Below are positions 1 to 8,525 of a stretch of DNA of 36,341 nt, piece by piece. Made by a program: the position numbers and the translations under genes. The DNA lies in the NCBI GenBank assembly GCA_039030335.1, contig JBCCEJ010000057.1, forward strand, positions 1 to 36,341, written 5' to 3'. Origin of the DNA: JBCCEJ01 sp039030335. GTDB lineage: Bacteria; Pseudomonadota; Gammaproteobacteria; HK1. The notes beneath the pieces were generated by a model that was not told the origin of the DNA, searched no databases, and saw only the letters and a program-made list of their open reading frames with translations. The stretch's first letter is position 1, and each line of letters opens with the position of its first letter.

Positions 1-272
1 ACGTGGTCTGGATGCTGTCGACCGTGCGTGAACGCGGCGCTCGCACGGTAGACGTCAAGCGCGAGCCGGAAGATGCCTATGCCGAGCATTGTCGGCAGAT
101 GGATACGCAAACCCGGCCATTGCGCGACTGCATCTCTTACTACAACGGTCACGGCGACGCCGAGCCCGGTAGTCTCGCCTACTACGGCGGGGGTGCGCGT
201 TGGCACGCGCAACGTGAAGCGGCGCAGGCGAGTCTGGATCCTTACGTGTTCGAGGGTCTGGCGGGCGCTTAG
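1..272 (+). CDS. C-terminal end of probable flavin-containing (Baeyer-Villiger type) monooxygenase, partial
   Basis: The reading frame is open from the window edge (first full codon at base 3) to a TAG at 270-272, giving the last 89 residues of a longer protein. The tail has the pattern RPLRDCISYYNGHGDAEPGS, then a YYGG, then RWH and a final LDPYVFEGLA. This resembles the C-terminus of cyclohexanone-monooxygenase-like FAD/NADPH enzymes, where an aromatic-rich S-W/Y-Y segment is followed by Y-x-G-G and a terminal Y-x-x-F. The Rossmann and BVMO fingerprint motifs lie outside the window, so the assignment rests on tail similarity from memory. An MFS transporter follows 251 bases downstream on the same strand and could be co-inherited, but no overlap or clear coupling is visible. 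Confidence 0.55.
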   Translation, partial: VVWMLSTVRERGARTVDVKREPEDAYAEHCRQMDTQTRPLRDCISYYNGHGDAEPGSLAYYGGGARWHAQREAAQASLDPYVFEGLAGA

Positions 273-523
273 CGGACGACTGAGCGCCCGGCACCCGATG
301 CGTCGCCGGTGCTGGCGATGTCGGAGAGGTTGGCACTGTGCGTGGCATCGGGTGGCCGTCGGCGGCGTGCGTCACGCTCTCTCGATCGTCGGCACCGTGT
401 AGCACTTCTACCCGACCGTGCGCCTAGCGTCGACCTCTCCCGTGTGGAACTGGAAAATGCGGCCTGCCGCTAAGCCGCTTCGAAACGGCTGCTATGAACT
501 GGTCCTGAGGTTTCGGGCGACGT

Positions 524-1843
524 ATGTCATCAACTTCTGTTCCGGCCTGGCCCCGACGCCTTCCGTTCTACTACGGCTGGGTAGTAGTCGCGGTCGCTTT
601 CGTGACGATGGGGATCGGCGTCAATGCGCGTACTTCGTTCTCGCTGCTGTACCCGGCGATACTGGATGAGTTTGGCTGGGACCGTGGCGTCACCGCGGGG
701 ATCTTCGCGTTCGGATTCGTGGCCTCGATGCTGGTTACGCCGTTCATCGGCATGGCGATCGAGCGGTTTGGGCCGCGTGTGGTCATACCCGTCGGCGCAG
801 TCGCCGTGGCGTGTGGCTTCGCGCTGACGCCAGCCGTCACGTCGATCGAAGGGCTGTACGTAACGCTTGGTGCCCTGGTCGTTGGCGGGAGTGTGGCCGT
901 TTCCTACATCGGCCATTCGGCGTTCCTGCCGAACTGGTTCGCCGCGCGCCGCGGGCTCATGACGGCGCTCGCGTTCTCCGGGGTTGGGGTTGGTGGATTC
1001 GTGCTGTTCCCGCTCGTGCAAGACTGGATCGCGGCATTCGGCTGGCGCGAAGCCTGCTACGGTCTGGCACTGCTGCTGGTCGTCATCGTCGTACCGCTGA
1101 ACGCGGTGGCTCAGCGGCTTCGTCCCGAGGCGCTCGGTCTCGAAGTCGACGGTGGGAACAGGATGCCGGCTGATGCAACGGGAAGGCCGCCGCCGTCGCC
1201 TGTCGTCGACCCCGCCTGGGCCGCGATCGACTGGACCTACCGGCGCATTCTCCGCGAGCCCCGCTTCTGGGCGCTGTCACTGGCGTTCTTCTTTTCCCTG
1301 TTCAATCACTACGCCGTGCAGGTCCACCAGACCAAGTTCTTCATCGAACTCGGTTACGGCGTCGAGCGCAGTGCGTGGGCGCTCGGCATGACCGTGCTGC
1401 TCGGCATTCCGGGCCAGCTCATGATGGGCTGGCTGTCGGATCGCATTGGCCGGGAGTGGGGTTGGGCGATCGCCATGAGCGGGTATTTCGTCTGCTTTAT
1501 CCTGTTCTTGCTGATGCTGGAGACGCCCACTACATGGCTGCTCTACGCCTCGATCGCGACAGTGGGCCTGGTGGGCATGGGTACCGCGCCGTTGTTTGGC
1601 ACCATCGGCGCCGAGCTGTTCGGCGGGCCCGGCTTCGGACGCGTCTTCGGCCTGTTGGGGGTTGCCTGTTCGGTTGGCGCGGCCACTGGCGCGTGGGGCC
1701 TCGGGCAGATTCATGATGCGGCTGACAGCTACGCACCCGGGTTTGTACTGGGGATGGTATTTACCGTCTGTTCCGCACTTTGCGTTGCCTATGCGGGCCC
1801 TGGGCGCGTGCGGCCGGTGGCCGGCCGGCAGCCTCGTCGATAG
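524..1843 (+). CDS. MFS transporter
   Basis: This 439-residue protein has the length and hydropathy of a 12-helix major facilitator superfamily permease. The first helix follows FYYGWVVVAVAFVTMGIGVN, and the loop between the halves holds the typical motif GWLSDRIGREWGW near residues 305-317 with the conserved G-x-x-x-D-R. The order of segments (FYYGW start, SFSLLYPAILDEFGWDRG) is typical of the oxalate/formate and monocarboxylate branch of the family, so an organic acid is the most plausible substrate, by inference only. The ATG at 524 gives a full first helix. No strong Shine-Dalgarno sits at ideal distance; a GAGG lies about 13 bases upstream. The preceding 273-523 stretch shows no gene I can support. 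Confidence 0.88.
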   Translation: MSSTSVPAWPRRLPFYYGWVVVAVAFVTMGIGVNARTSFSLLYPAILDEFGWDRGVTAGIFAFGFVASMLVTPFIGMAIERFGPRVVIPVGAVAVACGFALTPAVTSIEGLYVTLGALVVGGSVAVSYIGHSAFLPNWFAARRGLMTALAFSGVGVGGFVLFPLVQDWIAAFGWREACYGLALLLVVIVVPLNAVAQRLRPEALGLEVDGGNRMPADATGRPPPSPVVDPAWAAIDWTYRRILREPRFWALSLAFFFSLFNHYAVQVHQTKFFIELGYGVERSAWALGMTVLLGIPGQLMMGWLSDRIGREWGWAIAMSGYFVCFILFLLMLETPTTWLLYASIATVGLVGMGTAPLFGTIGAELFGGPGFGRVFGLLGVACSVGAATGAWGLGQIHDAADSYAPGFVLGMVFTVCSALCVAYAGPGRVRPVAGRQPRR

Positions 1844-1985
1844 GCCGGCGCGGGCTCGCGCGCGTATCGCGTTCGACCTGCCAGGCACCCGTTCAGCTAC
1901 GGTCATGGCACTTCAATCGACTCTGGTAAATGAGAATGAGTTGCATTACGATCGTGCCTTCCTTGGATCAGGGAACTGCCGAGCC

Positions 1986-2315
1986 ATGCACGCGAGCCAT
2001 TCTACGTTCGTGCCAACGCCACGTATTCGCCGTGGTCATCGACTGGTTTGTGGCATCGCGCTGATGCTGATGGCGCCTGCGGGATTCGCCGCCGGCAGCG
2101 AAGCGGGTGCGCCGGTACTCGCCGCGTCAGCTGGAACCGCGCAGTCGCACTCCGCGCTCGTGCTGTTGCTCGGCATCGGCATCGCCCTGATAACGCTTCG
2201 TCTGACGCTGGATCAAGACAGACGTCCGTCTCGTACCAAGGCCTTTGTTGCTCGTCTGCGCGATCTTCGGCAGATGTGGGTGGCCCGTCGGTTGTCTGGG
2301 CAGCACCGCAACTGA
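1986..2315 (+). CDS. small secreted or membrane hypothetical protein
   Basis: The frame from the ATG at 1986 encodes 109 residues. It starts with a basic stretch, then a hydrophobic segment around residues 22-36 (VCGIALMLMAPAGFAAG), which looks like a signal peptide with an A-x-A-like exit. A second hydrophobic helix, ALVLLLGIGIALITLRLTL, follows near residues 57-75, and the tail is basic and arginine rich (RRPSRTKAFVARLRDLR). I recognise no family. The open frame extends further upstream to 1596, but that part overlaps the MFS gene in another frame and is compositionally a shadow. The Shine-Dalgarno is poor (AGGG about 12 bases upstream), so the gene is plausible rather than certain. Confidence 0.45.
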   Translation: MHASHSTFVPTPRIRRGHRLVCGIALMLMAPAGFAAGSEAGAPVLAASAGTAQSHSALVLLLGIGIALITLRLTLDQDRRPSRTKAFVARLRDLRQMWVARRLSGQHRN

Positions 2316-2475
2316 AGTTGAAAACGCAATAGCCGAACGGAGTCTGGGTTGGTACGGGCGGCCTGGTCGGCAGCTTTGATGACGACTTCCCAACCGCCTT
2401 GTGCGTGCAGGTTGAGCCGCACACGCGGCCATGATGAAGTGCGCCCATCCTGTTCGTTGTAAGGAGCAACGGGTC

Positions 2476-3102
2476 GTGGGCGAGCTAGCTTCCAACGCAG
2501 TTAATGCCGGACACGTGGTCAGCTACTGGCTCGCCGACAGCGAAGCCAGCCCGCATGCCGCCATCGCGCAAAAGAATCGCTGGTATCGGGGCGGCGACGA
2601 GGTCGATTCGGAAATCCGCGCGGGATTTACCGATGCCGTCGAAATGGCGGTCAGTGGACAACTCGACCACTGGTGCAGTACGTCGCGAGGCGCTCTCGGG
2701 CTGGTGATCCTGTTGGACCAGTTCACGCGCACTATATACCGGGGTACATCCGCCGCTTTCAGCGGCGATGCGCACGCGCATGAACTGGTCGTGGACCTGG
2801 TTGAGCGCGGGCTGGACCGCGAGCTGTCCGTGCCCGCACGAATATTCTTTTATCACCCGTTCCATCATGCCGAGAACCTCACGGAGCAAAACCGCGGCGT
2901 CGAACTGCTGAGACGGATGCTCCCGGACTATCCGCCGGCATGGCATGGCTACATTCAGAAGTCGATCGCCGGTTTCAGTCGGCACCGTGACATCGTCGCG
3001 CGATTTGGTCGCTTTCCCCACCGCAACTCGGCTGTGGGTCGCGCCGCGACGCCGGATGAAACCGCCTATCTTGCGGGTGGCCCGGATCGATTCGGTCAGT
3101 AG
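2476..3102 (+). CDS. DUF924 family protein
   Basis: The product is about 208 residues and matches the DUF924 (COG3803) family as I know it: an early VSYWLADSE segment, a central LVILLDQFTRTIYRGT motif, the segment FFYHPFHHAENL, and the C-terminal FGRFPHRNSAVGRAATPDE. The family is alpha-helical and has no established reaction. I chose the GTG at 2476 because AAGGAG at 2461-2466 lies nine bases before it; an in-frame ATG at 2431 has no such site and would add 15 residues not needed by the domain. The gene stands alone between the small hypothetical and a 400-base regulatory region. Confidence 0.85.
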   Translation: MGELASNAVNAGHVVSYWLADSEASPHAAIAQKNRWYRGGDEVDSEIRAGFTDAVEMAVSGQLDHWCSTSRGALGLVILLDQFTRTIYRGTSAAFSGDAHAHELVVDLVERGLDRELSVPARIFFYHPFHHAENLTEQNRGVELLRRMLPDYPPAWHGYIQKSIAGFSRHRDIVARFGRFPHRNSAVGRAATPDETAYLAGGPDRFGQ

Positions 3103-3140
3103 GGCCGCCGCGCCGCGCTGATCGGTCTCGATCATCGCGT

Positions 3141-3158
3141 TTGTCGGAATCCTTTACA
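3141..3158 (+). promoter_or_regulatory. distal copy of PEP-CTERM-box-like repeat
   Basis: TTGTCGGAATCCTTTACA. It matches the copy at 3263-3280 in 16 of 18 positions, including both ends (TTGTCGGAA and CTTTACA). It lies about 210 bases upstream of the proposed sigma-54 promoter, a distance at which enhancer-binding activators act. Identification as a PrsR-type site is inference. Confidence 0.55.
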
Positions 3159-3262
3159 GCTCACTCCGCTCTCCAATCGCCAAAATTGGTCAGCTGAACG
3201 TTCACCGATCCCCTTGATGCCTGACCCGGCTCGGATTTTTTTCGGCAGGCCGCGCACGAGTG

Positions 3263-3280
3263 TTGTCGGAAATCTTTACA
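3263..3280 (+). promoter_or_regulatory. proximal copy of PEP-CTERM-box-like repeat
   Basis: TTGTCGGAAATCTTTACA, the second copy of the 18-bp box, about 75-90 bases upstream of the -24/-12 promoter. Motifs with TGTCG and TTTACA half-sites upstream of PEP-CTERM genes are, from memory, linked to the sigma-54-dependent response regulator named PEP-CTERM-box regulator (PrsR). Confidence 0.6.
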
Positions 3281-3353
3281 TTCCTGAATTCGACAGCAAT
3301 GTCATGAGAACATATCTCAATGTTTTCAATACTTTAGAATGTCATTTGGATTC

Positions 3354-3370
3354 CGGTATGAATATTGCTT
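3354..3370 (+). promoter_or_regulatory. sigma-54 (RpoN) type -24/-12 promoter
   Basis: CGGTATGAATATTGCTT. The invariant GG (3355-3356) and GC (3367-3368) dinucleotides have the exact 10-base separation required by the TGGCACG-N4-TTGCW consensus; the mismatches are T to C at the first position and two C to T changes in the -24 block. It lies about 135 bases before the GTG start of the repeat protein and downstream of both box copies. Confidence 0.6.
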
Positions 3371-3505
3371 GACGATGCTCGTTATCAACATCGCGAACCA
3401 GCCTGAGAGGCTGCCACTGCGTCAACCAAAACGGCGCTGGCGCCCGCGCCAGGCGCGCCGCGCGCGATTCGCTTGTCTGCTGTCCGAAGAGAGGGAGAAC
3501 CGTCT

Positions 3506-6500
3506 GTGAGAGTGCTCTCGAAGAGCGTGTTTGTGCCGAAAGCATTACGTTTCACCCTGACAGCCGGGATCAGCGCTTTGCTGTTTGCGGGGCCCGCGCA
3601 GGCCGTACAGATTCAGGCTGACTGGGTCGCTGGTACCGGTGACTGGAGTACCGGTTCGAACTGGACCTTCGGACCCTTGCCGACCGCGCGTGTGTTCCCG
3701 AACAACGACACGTTGAACAACGAGTTCTTCGAAGTTCGAGTCGATAGCAACGGGGGTACGAACTCCGTTGTCACGATGGATACACCCGTGACTATCGACC
3801 GCCTGCAGATCGACAGCGGCGACCGTCTGAATATAACGAGTGGCGATACGCTTTCGGTCGCTTCGGATGCCGGGCGCGCGACAAGCGGCGTCATCTCCAA
3901 CAGCGGCTCGATTCTCATCCAGACCAGCGGCGGCTTCGACACGTTGAGGTTGATCGGCGGGACTGTCGAACTGACGGGCGATGGCAATGGCGTGATTACG
4001 TTGGACGACTCGGCGAGCGCGAACCGCGCACGCATCCTCGGCGCTTCCGGCGGCGGCCTCGACAACATCAACAACCTTATCCATGGAGCGGGCGCCTTCG
4101 GCTCCAACTCGCTGACTCTGGCGAACCGCGCCGGCGGTACCATCGAAGCGGACGTATCTGCCGAGACGCTGACCGTCGACGCCGACGCTGGCGGGCTGAC
4201 CAACGAAGGGATGCTCCGCGCGACCAACCAGGCCCGGCTTCTGCTGTCCGGCACGACGGTGCACAACGCGGGCGGCACGATTGAGGCCGACGCGGCCTCC
4301 ACGGTCGAGCTGTCCGGCAGCAGCCGCATCAACGGGGGCACACTGACCGGCGCCGGCGAGTTCGTGAGCAGCGGTTCGACCACGCTCGACGGTATCGGCA
4401 TGACGCTCGACGGGGTGACGTTTCAGGTAAACAACGGCACGACGACGACGCTGCTCGGCGATATCGATCTCATCGATAACAGCCGCATCAACGTGAACGG
4501 CACCGGAGGCTTCACCGATCTGATCATCGACGGAACGGCGACCCTGGGAGGGGACGGCACGGGCGTCGTCACGCTGGACGACACCGCCGACTCCGGCCGC
4601 TCGCGCATTCGGGGTTTGAACAGCGGCCACCTCATCATCGACGATGGCAATACGATTCAGGGGGAAGGGCAACTCGGCAACGGTTCCACCCGGATCACCA
4701 ACCGAAATGGCTCGCTGATCGACGCCAACGCAAGCGGTCAGATACTGCAGATCGATACGAGCGCAGCCGGTATGGCGAACTCGGCTACCGTGCGCGCCAG
4801 CAACGGCGGACGGCTGGTGCTCAATTCCGGCACGGTCGACAACACCGGCGGCTTGATTCAAGCGACAGGCGGGACGACTGTAGAGCTGACGGGCAGTGTC
4901 GTCGTATCGGGCGGCGAGGTACGCGTGGACAGCAACGCTGTTCTGGAGATGGATACCGGCACGATTCAGAGCGGCACCACCAACGTCGCTGCCAACGGGC
5001 TGATCGAGGTGCACAGCCCAAGCCGTTTGAGCGGACTCGTCAACAACGATGCGCTCGGGACCATCAAAGTCCTGAATGGCGACACATTGACGTTCGACAG
5101 TGGCGGCACCTACAACAACGCAGGCCTTATTGAACTTGAGAGCACCGGCGGGTTCACCGACCTGATCATCGATGGTGCGGTTGGCCTCGCTGGCGGCGGC
5201 CGTCTGGTGATCGGCGATTCCGCGGGTACGGGCCGTGCGCGCGTGCGCGGCGTCAACACAGGTGTATTGAGTAACACCAGTCATACGATCGAAGGTGAGG
5301 GACAACTCGGGTCGGGCAGCACCGATATCCAAAACCTCGCCGGCGGGGTCATCGACGCGAACGTGGCCGGGCGCGAGTTCACCGTGAATACCGCCGGTAG
5401 CGCCACGAACAGCGGCGAGATGCGCTCGAGTGGCGGCGGGCTGCTCAACATCGTCGGCGGAACCGTCAACAATGCGGGCGGCACGATCCGCGCGACCAAC
5501 GGCTCGACGACCGAGCTGAGCGGCGCTGCGGTGGTAACTGGCGGCACGGTCGTGGTCGAAGACGGCGGTGTGCTGGATTTGAACTCCGCTACGGTGCAGG
5601 GCGGTACCGTGACCGTTGCGAACGGCGGCGAAGTCATTGTCAGCAGTGCCAGTACCCTCAGCGGGCTCGTCCAGAACGCGCTCGGCGGGAACATCTCGGT
5701 CGAGAACGGCCGGACGCTAACCCTGAACAGCGCCGGCACCTATCAGAACGCTGGCGAGATCAAACTCGCGGGAACCGGCGGGTTTACCGACCTTGTTCTG
5801 GACGGGGCCGTGCAGTTGAGCGGCGGCGGCACGCTCATCATGGAAGATACCCTCGATCTGGGGCGCGCGCGCATTCGCGGCGTCAATACGGGCGTGTTGA
5901 CCAATACGAACCATACGATTCGGGGCCAGGGTGAACTCGGGTCGGGCGCAATTGAAATCCGCAACCTCGCGGGCGGAATCATCGAAGCCGATCAGTCCAC
6001 CCGCAGCCTTACGGTCAATGCGGACGGTCAAGGCGTCACCAACTCCGGCACGATGCGCGCAACGAGTGGTGCCGAGTTGTTCCTGTCTTCAGAGACGGTC
6101 CAGAACGCTGGCGGCGTGATCGAATCGCAGACCGGTTCTACGGTCACGTTTGGCGGAACCGATGTGATCGGCGGCACGCTGACCGGCCCTGGTGCGTTCA
6201 TCGCTCAAACCGGCACCGTGCTCGACGGTGTGGGAATGACGATCGACGGTGCGACCGTCGATATCAATAACGGCCGGTCGATGACCATGACCGGAGATTT
6301 CGATCTCAACAACGGCGGGCGCATCGACATCAACTCCGACGGTGGATTCACCGATCTCATTATCAACGGGACCGTCACGTTCGACGGCGACGGCACCGGC
6401 GTCGTCAGTCTGAACGACACGACAACTTTCAATCGCACGCGCGTCCGTGGTGTCAACAATGGCGTCATCGTCAATCGCAATGCCACCATCCAGGGGGTGG

Positions 6501-7672
6501 GGCAACTTGGCAACAACTCTGCGGATATCGCCAACGAGGCGAACGGCGTTATCCAGGCCAACGTCAGCGGCCGGACACTGACCGTTGCGCCGTTCGTCGG
6601 CATGACTAACGAAGGTGTTATACGGGCGTCGAATGGTGGCACCTTGCTGGCTGCAGGCGGCACCTTCAGCAATGCCGGCGGCACAGTTGAAGCGCTCGAC
6701 GGCAGTACCGTGCAGTTCAGCGGCACGGCCGTTATGTCGGACCTCACGGCCGGCGGTGAGCTGGCGGAAGGCGCCTGGCGAGCGATCGACGGAGGCGCCG
6801 GTGCAACGCTTCAGGTGGATAACGCGAGCGCTATCAATGCGATTGGCATAAACGCTTCGGTTGAACTCTCCGGCGCCAACTCGTCGTTTTCGAGCGGCGG
6901 CATCGCTATCGACGATACGCTGGTTTCCAATGCTGGCACGTTCGCGCTGCGCGACGGGCGCACCTTTGCAACCTCCGCAAGCATGACCAACACCGGTACC
7001 GTCGTCATTGACGGCGCTGGTACGCAGATGCTGGTCTCGACCAACTATCAGCAGAGTGCTGGCCGTACGGAGCTCAACGGCGGTGAGCTGATCGCGGTTG
7101 GTGGCGTCGTCGATTTCTCCGGCGGCACATTGTCGGGTAGCGGTACCATCCGCGGGACGACGACCTTCGGATCTGCGGCGGTTATCGATGCTGGCTTCTC
7201 GCCTGGCATCATCAACTTCGGCGACGACACCACCTTCGATGGGCGCATCAATATCGAACTCGACGGATTGCTGGTCGATGGTGCTGCGCCGAACGTTAAC
7301 GAGATCAATGTCGGGACCGACCCACTGACCACCGGATTCGACCAGCTGAACATTCTTGCCGGCACGGCCAACCTGCTCGATTCGTTGACGATCGACATCG
7401 CGCTCAATTTCGTACCGAGCGCCAACGACTTCTTCGACATCATCACGGCCGACGTACTGAACGTTGACCTCACTCAGATCACGTTCCTGATGCCGTCGAG
7501 CTTCTCCGCGAGCGTGGTATCTCTGTTCGACCCGAGTCGTCAGAGAAATGCGCAGGCCCTTCGGTTGACCTTCAACGGTCAGACGAGCGCGCCGGTACCT
7601 GCACCAGGTACGCTGCTGCTGGCCGCACTGGCGTTGCTGGCGGTTCGTGGAGCGAGGCGCCGGGCGCGTTAA
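3506..7672 (+). CDS. large secreted repeat protein with PEP-CTERM-like sorting tail
   Basis: The 1388-residue product has a clear signal peptide (basic VRVLSKSVFVPKALRF, hydrophobic core, cleavage after GPAQA near residue 33). The body is low in charge and rich in G, T, N, S and D, with five units starting at GGFTDLIIDG-like segments; this fits an extended parallel beta-helix. Near the end, AGFSPGIINFGDDTTF resembles the S-P-G turn common before passenger ends in autotransporter-type proteins. The last 25 residues are VPAPGTLLL, a hydrophobic helix and RGARRRAR, a PAP variant of the PEP-CTERM signal cut by exosortase EpsH/XrtA-type enzymes. The GTG at 3506 has AGGGAG (3492-3497) eight bases upstream; a TTG at 3473 is less likely. 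No exosortase is in the window. Role is probably extracellular matrix or biofilm, by inference. Confidence 0.88.
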   Translation: MRVLSKSVFVPKALRFTLTAGISALLFAGPAQAVQIQADWVAGTGDWSTGSNWTFGPLPTARVFPNNDTLNNEFFEVRVDSNGGTNSVVTMDTPVTIDRLQIDSGDRLNITSGDTLSVASDAGRATSGVISNSGSILIQTSGGFDTLRLIGGTVELTGDGNGVITLDDSASANRARILGASGGGLDNINNLIHGAGAFGSNSLTLANRAGGTIEADVSAETLTVDADAGGLTNEGMLRATNQARLLLSGTTVHNAGGTIEADAASTVELSGSSRINGGTLTGAGEFVSSGSTTLDGIGMTLDGVTFQVNNGTTTTLLGDIDLIDNSRINVNGTGGFTDLIIDGTATLGGDGTGVVTLDDTADSGRSRIRGLNSGHLIIDDGNTIQGEGQLGNGSTRITNRNGSLIDANASGQILQIDTSAAGMANSATVRASNGGRLVLNSGTVDNTGGLIQATGGTTVELTGSVVVSGGEVRVDSNAVLEMDTGTIQSGTTNVAANGLIEVHSPSRLSGLVNNDALGTIKVLNGDTLTFDSGGTYNNAGLIELESTGGFTDLIIDGAVGLAGGGRLVIGDSAGTGRARVRGVNTGVLSNTSHTIEGEGQLGSGSTDIQNLAGGVIDANVAGREFTVNTAGSATNSGEMRSSGGGLLNIVGGTVNNAGGTIRATNGSTTELSGAAVVTGGTVVVEDGGVLDLNSATVQGGTVTVANGGEVIVSSASTLSGLVQNALGGNISVENGRTLTLNSAGTYQNAGEIKLAGTGGFTDLVLDGAVQLSGGGTLIMEDTLDLGRARIRGVNTGVLTNTNHTIRGQGELGSGAIEIRNLAGGIIEADQSTRSLTVNADGQGVTNSGTMRATSGAELFLSSETVQNAGGVIESQTGSTVTFGGTDVIGGTLTGPGAFIAQTGTVLDGVGMTIDGATVDINNGRSMTMTGDFDLNNGGRIDINSDGGFTDLIINGTVTFDGDGTGVVSLNDTTTFNRTRVRGVNNGVIVNRNATIQGVGQLGNNSADIANEANGVIQANVSGRTLTVAPFVGMTNEGVIRASNGGTLLAAGGTFSNAGGTVEALDGSTVQFSGTAVMSDLTAGGELAEGAWRAIDGGAGATLQVDNASAINAIGINASVELSGANSSFSSGGIAIDDTLVSNAGTFALRDGRTFATSASMTNTGTVVIDGAGTQMLVSTNYQQSAGRTELNGGELIAVGGVVDFSGGTLSGSGTIRGTTTFGSAAVIDAGFSPGIINFGDDTTFDGRINIELDGLLVDGAAPNVNEINVGTDPLTTGFDQLNILAGTANLLDSLTIDIALNFVPSANDFFDIITADVLNVDLTQITFLMPSSFSASVVSLFDPSRQRNAQALRLTFNGQTSAPVPAPGTLLLAALALLAVRGARRRAR
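3929..6733 (+). repeat. five diverged in-gene repeat units of about 190-214 codons
   Basis: Units begin at the GGF codons at 3929, 4505, 5147, 5777 and 6341, giving periods of 576, 642, 630 and 564 bases. Shared landmarks in each unit are GGFTDLIIDG, then a V/L-x-L/I-x-D-D/S stretch, a R-x-R-(I/V)-R-G-x-N segment, an (I/G)-x-G-x-G-(Q/E)-LG segment, a region ending N-x-G-G, and a TVELSG-like strand. Unit 1 is the most diverged and units 3 and 4 are closest. The end point is approximate. Confidence 0.75.
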
Positions 7673-7694
7673 CCTGTCGGCGAAATCCGATGTT

Positions 7695-7712
7695 GCGGCC
7701 CGTTCGGGCCGC
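7695..7712. terminator. hairpin between convergent genes
   Basis: GCGGCCC-GTTC-GGGCCGC is a perfect 7-bp stem with a 4-base loop, 23 bases after the stop of the repeat protein and 48 bases beyond the stop of the convergent rraA-like gene. No T run follows on either strand, so it is a candidate rather than a canonical intrinsic terminator. Confidence 0.5.
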
Positions 7713-7759
7713 GGTAGGTCAAGGTTTATGGAACGCGGCTCGGCCGGCCTGGCGGCGCG

Positions 7760-8446
7760 TCAGTCCAGGTAGCGGATGCCGCGCTGCTCGAATTTCGCCG
7801 GGTCCCAGAGCCGTCGTATCTTGCCGGCCTTCACTTTGGCTTCAGTCTCAGCTTCCGCCTCCTCGATCAACGCGAGTGATTTCGCGGTATCCGCCGCGCG
7901 ATCGCGGGGGATCACCACAACGCCATCCCGGTCTCCGACCAGAATGTCGCCGGGACTGATAACCATCCCGCCGATGCTGACGGCCGCGTTGACCTCACCG
8001 GGTCCGTTTCTGTAACCAGCGTTCGGGCTGAGTCCCCGCGCGAACGTCGGCGGACCGAGCTTTTCGATACCGGCCGCGTCCCGTACCAGTCCGTCGGTGA
8101 CAATAGCGGCCGCGCCGAGCTGTTTGGCGATCGCCGCCCAATGGTCGCCGATGACCGCGCCACTCTCGTCCTGACCGGTTGCGATCACCAATACGTCGCC
8201 TTTCTTGATGTAGTCGAGCATGGCCATCGCCGCCAGATTGTCGCGCGGCCCACCGCTTGCCGTGACGGCAGTTCCAGCGAACTTCTGCTTCGCATTGAGG
8301 CCCTTGATCGAGTAGTGCAAGCAGCCGAAGCCTTGTTGAGCATCTGCGATAAAACTGGTCTGGGCCTTGGCGAAGCGCCGCACCAGGCGTTGCGGAGCGC
8401 GTTCGATCGTTTTGCGCACTACCAGTGCGACTGGATCGCCTATCAT
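7760..8446 (-). CDS. RraA-family protein, probable 4-hydroxy-4-methyl-2-oxoglutarate-type aldolase
   Basis: The 228-residue protein belongs to the RraA/HMG aldolase/"dimethylmenaquinone methyltransferase" family. It carries the D-X20-R-D signature of the metal-dependent pyruvate aldolases exactly: Asp in VIGDHW, then 20 residues, then R-D in TDGLVRDAAG. The later GDILVGDRDGVVVIP segment is also family-typical, and KIRRLWDP marks a short C-terminal extension. Because the aldolase residues are present, an aldolase or decarboxylase role on an oxo-acid is more likely than RNase E inhibition. The frame stays open to 8905, but ATG 8446 has AAGGAT eight bases upstream. It lies 79 bases after the GST gene on the same strand and may be co-transcribed. 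Confidence 0.85.
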   Translation of the reverse strand: MIGDPVALVVRKTIERAPQRLVRRFAKAQTSFIADAQQGFGCLHYSIKGLNAKQKFAGTAVTASGGPRDNLAAMAMLDYIKKGDVLVIATGQDESGAVIGDHWAAIAKQLGAAAIVTDGLVRDAAGIEKLGPPTFARGLSPNAGYRNGPGEVNAAVSIGGMVISPGDILVGDRDGVVVIPRDRAADTAKSLALIEEAEAETEAKVKAGKIRRLWDPAKFEQRGIRYLD

Positions 8447-8525
8447 CGTGGTTATCCTTCGTTTACATTTTTTTCGAGCATCGGCGCCTGCCGCCCCCAA
8501 CTCGCCCGAGGGCTCGCAACGGTCG

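Larger units (their letters stand above)
3103..3505 (+). promoter_or_regulatory. intergenic control region of the PEP-CTERM gene
   Basis: These 403 bases hold no gene I can support and are clearly more A+T rich than the surroundings, mainly from 3230 to 3400. They contain two near-identical 18-bp boxes and one sigma-54 type promoter (listed separately). A short inverted repeat, TGATCG-GTCT-CGATCA at 3119-3134, just after the DUF924 stop could be a weak terminator stem, but it is short and lacks a T run. Confidence 0.6.

Noticed and set aside
3545..5332. Long minus-strand frame of 595 codons
   Set aside because: It is antisense to the repeat protein; its length follows from the repeats and high GC, and its protein has no domain.
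3929..6733. Repeats resembling a CRISPR array or direct-repeat array
   Set aside because: Units are 564-642 bases, coding and diverged, and lie inside one open frame; not CRISPR.
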